Positions 18,001-19,670 of a stretch of 19,670 bases of DNA are shown here, one piece after another. Location of the stretch: assembly GCA_038244055.1 (NCBI GenBank), contig JBBRTW010000079.1, forward strand, positions 1 through 19,670, in the 5' to 3' direction. How positions within the stretch are numbered: position 1 is the stretch's first letter; each line of letters starts with the position of its first letter. The DNA is from DASPKW01 sp038244055 (GTDB lineage: Bacteria > Planctomycetota > Phycisphaerae > Tepidisphaerales > Tepidisphaeraceae). The notes below the pieces were generated by a model. That model was given only the letters and a program-made list of their open reading frames with translations. It searched no databases and had not been told where the DNA came from. The position numbers and the translations under genes were made by a program.

Positions 18001-18681
18001 GTCCCAGATCAGAAGGCCGTTTTGGAGGCGCTGGTCTCGCCGCTGGTGACGGGGACTTCGGGAAAATCGGCCATTGCCGAGGCGGTACTGGCGGGGTGGA
18101 TGGATAAGCTGCTGGCTGGAAATGTCCCGGCCGAGCTCCATCTGGATCTGCTGGAGGCGGCCGGTCGGTCTTCATCGAAACTCGTCGCCGCCAAGGTCAA
18201 GGAATATGAGGGCCGGCGCGATCCGAAGGACCCGCTGAGCGGATTCACCGAATCGCTGGTTGGCGGCGATGCGAAGAAGGGGGAGAAGATTTACCTGGAG
18301 AAGGGGAGCGTCGCCTGCGTGCGCTGCCACAAGATCGGCGGAGATCAGGTGACCGTCGGCCCTGATCTGGCCGGCCTCGCCTCGCGCAAGGATCGGCGCT
18401 ATATGCTGGAATCGATTTTGAAACCCAACGCCCAGATCGCGCCGGGCTTTGAAAGCGTGTTGCTTAAGCTCAAAGGCAACGAAACCCACGCCGGCGTGCT
18501 CAGGAAGGAAGACGCCAAAACGATCACCCTCGCAGAGCCCGATGAAGGGATCACCGTCTACGACAAATCCGAAGTGATCTCGCGCAGCACGGGTCTGTCG
18601 CCGATGCCCGAGGGTCTGGAGAAGATGCTGACCAAGAGAGAGTTGCGCGACCTGGTCGAGTTTTTGGCCAGCCAGAAGTAG
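15082..18681 (+). CDS. PVC-type exported dehydrogenase-like/HEAT-repeat/cytochrome c protein
   Basis: A 1,199-residue exported protein. A signal peptide (core VILGGIVFVVVSLVSA, ending TRA, cleavage near 38) leads into a six-bladed-propeller-like region, about 75-475, matching the planctomycete/verrucomicrobial 'putative membrane-bound dehydrogenase' family: LKVSLFAAEPQVVSPVAF, DRVRLLEDRDGDGRAD, HDLHGLTMGPDGRLYYSIGDRG, ATGLRNPQELAFDDYGDLFTGDN and LPTDVEFGPDGSLYVSDW. HEAT-like helical repeats follow, about 500-1010, interrupted by a charged linker (about 627-690). The C-terminus (about 1050-1199) is a PVC-type haem domain with CVRCH at 1079-1083 and GPDLAGLASRKDRRYMLESILKPNAQI. Probably periplasmic electron transfer coupled to sugar or alcohol oxidation; substrate unproved. 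GGAG five bases before 15082 supports this start; ATG at 15115 gives a more typical signal peptide. Confidence 0.9.
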   Translation: MAVALRISSFVMRKSDIYSVILGGIVFVVVSLVSATRAADEAATSEGQSAHTWPKIPILTVDPSKPPAFKEAEEAAKGFKVPKGLKVSLFAAEPQVVSPVAFSIDEKGRVYVIETFRAWGNGGIDMRQFMHWLDYDMAARTVEDRIAWSKKIGGESANNLTLDSDRVRLLEDRDGDGRADSATIFTDGYNTIESGLAAGILARKGQVYFANIPNLYLLKDTKGDGKADSSTVLASGFGVHYQFLGHDLHGLTMGPDGRLYYSIGDRGVHLTTKEGKVIDNPDSGVVFRSDPDGSNLEVVATGLRNPQELAFDDYGDLFTGDNNCDMGDSARWVYIVDGLDAGWRCGYQFITQPNNGGVWMSENLWHLEGDHPAAWCLPPVGYAPPGPSGLAHYPGTGLGEKYKNRFFLCDFRGGTNSGVWQVAFKSRGATFELAERKQFLWNLLPTDVEFGPDGSLYVSDWVNGWFRPMKGRIWKVSDPKESDSALVVETKKLIGEGMSARPIDELIKLLAHPNQKVRLEAQYELAARGERAIAPLQKLMSEEGDQLARIHAIWGLGQIARKSPRAIKPVTKLLDDGDSELRAQAAKALGEARFTAAQPALIKRLKDETQRVRFFAALAVGKIVAQTGTERRDSGQAGTERRERSDPSAVPDGAERSKPNPAEKPDKSATPEKPDKESKPKTPPAQAIIEMVRENADRDPYVRHAGVMALLWINDQKAIAAAANDSSDAVRLAALLVMRRQSNASVAKLLNDPIKSRPGALPVLADEAARAIYDSPIESAMPALAAQLKEKITSRPVWLRAIAANLRLGGAENAALLAKVAGDATEPEDARVEALWALANWADAPGRDRVIGLWRPIAPRDKSLAVEAAKGVLAEIVKTAPDKVKIAAISAIEKLGAGAEGLPAMVRSKDLKPDVRAAALHAVAILKLDGLDELAKLAFHEGAGTSLRREAIQIQMNQPDAAARLEAIYKDGTVPDQKAVLEALVSPLVTGTSGKSAIAEAVLAGWMDKLLAGNVPAELHLDLLEAAGRSSSKLVAAKVKEYEGRRDPKDPLSGFTESLVGGDAKKGEKIYLEKGSVACVRCHKIGGDQVTVGPDLAGLASRKDRRYMLESILKPNAQIAPGFESVLLKLKGNETHAGVLRKEDAKTITLAEPDEGITVYDKSEVISRSTGLSPMPEGLEKMLTKRELRDLVEFLASQK
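16961..17049 (+). repeat. GC-rich repeat inside the PVC-protein gene, in frame
   Basis: Within the linker between HEAT-like segments the DNA holds a direct repeat (CGGAACTGAGCGCCGTGA, then CGGGACAGAGCGCCGGGA) and inverted arms (CCGGGACAGAGCGC at 16991-17004; GCGCCGTCCCGG at 17024-17035). It encodes Arg/Glu/Gly/Pro-rich text with two GTERR copies, then a Lys/Pro-rich tail, unlike the flanking helical repeats. The frame is preserved. It resembles the intergenic hairpin elements in structure, so it may be such an element that entered the gene. Confidence 0.55.
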
Positions 18682-18693
18682 TAGAACCGCGCC

Positions 18694-18898
18694 GGGTGCC
18701 ACCGTGCTGGGTGCCATGCCCTGACGAGCCGCCCAAAATCGTTCACTCGCGGCGCAAGGCAATTGGCTCGTCTGGGCATGCCCCCGCCGCGCCGCCTTTG
18801 AACTTCAATAGCGATACTCCGTCGGCATGCCCAGACGAGCCGATCAATCCTCACTGCGAGGGAGGTTCTTTCTACGGCTCGTCAGGGCATGGCACCCA
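18694..18898. repeat. Nested/twin hairpin repeat with GCATGCCC and GACGAGCC arms (family 7)
   Basis: Outer arms 18708-18731 and 18875-18898 are perfect reverse complements over 24 bases (containing GGGTGCCATGCCC and GACGAGCC). Inner arms 18765-18782 and 18824-18841 are perfect over 18 bases and are variants of the same sequence. The arms therefore alternate forward, reverse, forward, reverse; they can fold as two tandem hairpins or one long nested stem. An extra GGGTGCCA lies at 18694-18701. It fills the gap between the PVC-protein stop codon and the convergent aminopeptidase gene, where it could also terminate transcription. Confidence 0.85.
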
Positions 18899-18909
18899 AA
18901 AACTGTAAT

Positions 18910-19670
18910 TTACCGCTTCATCGCCTCTTCCACTTCCTTCACCGTTTTGGGAATCGCCGCTGTCAGATTCTTCGGTCCATTGCGCGTAATGAGAATGTCA
19001 TCCTCGATGCGCACCCCCGTCTTCGCCTGCGGCAGATAAACGCCCGGCTCGATCGTCACGATCATCCCCGCCTCCAGCGGGCCATCGGGTGTCACATCGT
19101 GGACATCCAGCCCGAGCTGGTGGCCGATGCTGTGGATGAACGCATCGCCGAGGCCTGCTTTTTCGATCACATTCCGCGCTGCTTCATCCACCGCCGTCAT
19201 CGTCACGCCCGGCCGCGCCGCTTTGATCCCCGCCAGTTCCGCACGCAACACCACCTCATACAAATCGCGCTGCTCGGGCGTAAACCGGCCGGAAACGGGA
19301 AGCGTGCGCGTGACATCGGCCGCGTATCCCGCGAAACGGGCGGCCGAGTCGATCACGATTAAATCCCCCGCCTCCAGCGGCGCGGTGTTGGCCATGTAAT
19401 GCAGGATCGTTCCGTTGAGCCCCGAGCCGACGATCGAGTTGTAGGCGACGCCCTCCGCGCCGGCCAGGCGATACGCGGATTCGAGGGCGTGCTCGAGCTG
19501 GCCTTCGGTCAGGCCCGGGCGGATGTATTCGAGAATTGCGTTGTAGCCGCCCGCCGTCGCAGCGGCGGCGCGCTGCATGAGATGGAGCTCGCCGGCCGAC
19601 TTGACCGCGCGCATGCGCGGCAAAGTCTGCGTGTGGTCTTCGATCTGCAAGGCGGGGATGCGCTGGGAGA
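18910..19670 (-). CDS. Xaa-Pro aminopeptidase, M24 family (5' partial)
   Basis: The catalytic 'pita-bread' domain of a metallo-aminopeptidase that removes N-terminal residues preceding proline. The frame is open to the right window edge, so the N-terminal creatinase-like domain and true start lie outside; the TTG at 19650 is not a convincing start. After MRAVKSAGELHLMQRAAAAT, all five metal ligands of the M24 family are present: aspartates in VIDSAARFAGYAADVTRT, the histidine in SIGHQLGLDVHD, and glutamates in VTIEPGVYLP and GVRIEDDILIT. This order and spacing fit PepP/PepQ-type enzymes rather than methionine aminopeptidase. It is likely cytoplasmic. The gene is convergent with the PVC-type haem protein gene across a repeat element. 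Distinguishing PepP from PepQ needs the missing N-terminus. Confidence 0.92.
   Translation of the reverse strand, partial: SQRIPALQIEDHTQTLPRMRAVKSAGELHLMQRAAAATAGGYNAILEYIRPGLTEGQLEHALESAYRLAGAEGVAYNSIVGSGLNGTILHYMANTAPLEAGDLIVIDSAARFAGYAADVTRTLPVSGRFTPEQRDLYEVVLRAELAGIKAARPGVTMTAVDEAARNVIEKAGLGDAFIHSIGHQLGLDVHDVTPDGPLEAGMIVTIEPGVYLPQAKTGVRIEDDILITRNGPKNLTAAIPKTVKEVEEAMKR

Overview
The window looks like chromosomal DNA from a planctomycete, or a close relative in the PVC group. The strongest sign is an exported protein of about 1,190 residues combining a PVC-type 'membrane-bound dehydrogenase' propeller, HEAT-like repeats and a C-terminal CxxCH haem domain. An exported ThuA-like protein, an exported DUF4139 protein and GC-rich codon use (by eye roughly 60-63% G+C) fit the same origin. 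Many intergenic gaps also hold inverted-repeat elements. Nothing in the window allows a genus to be named.

Layout: (1) 1-2393 is the probable edge of a surface-polysaccharide region: the C-terminal part of a polytopic membrane protein, then a WbpE-like DegT/DnrJ sugar aminotransferase. (2) 2431-3117 (-) is an SRAP/YedK-type abasic-site protein. (3) 3436-6087 (-) is an exported transglutaminase-like plus discoidin-like protein. (4) 6327-6941 (+) is a MiaE-type tRNA hydroxylase. (5) 7150-8247 (+) is an exported ThuA-like protein, convergent with (6) 8375-9808 (-), an exported DUF4139 protein. (7) 10066-13530 (-) is a phosphate-control block in the order phoU-phoB-phoR, divergent from pstB (13875-14873, +). 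pstS, pstC and pstA are not in the window. (8) 15082-18681 (+) is the large PVC-type haem protein. (9) 18910-19670 (-) is an M24 Xaa-Pro aminopeptidase cut by the window end.

The Pho genes form the one clear functional unit: PhoR phosphorylates PhoB, PhoU restrains signalling from the Pst transporter, and PstB drives that transporter. The other genes look like independent housekeeping, envelope or periplasmic functions.

The most notable non-coding content is a set of at least seven sequence-unrelated, structurally similar elements in gene gaps, built from inverted arms: CACGAAG-type (3134-3314), ACATAAA-type (lone arm 3364-3390; perfect hairpin 8297-8362), GCAAAG-type (9869-10038), TCATTCTGAG/GAAGAATC-type (11955-12069, inside phoB-phoR), GGGAGAGGG-type (13712-13779), GGGTCAGGAGCCGG-type twin hairpins (14882-15054) and GCATGCCC/GACGAGCC-type twin hairpins (18694-18898). 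An eighth, similar-looking GC-rich element lies in frame inside the PVC-protein gene (16961-17049). No tRNA, rRNA, CRISPR array, transposase gene or prophage gene was recognised.
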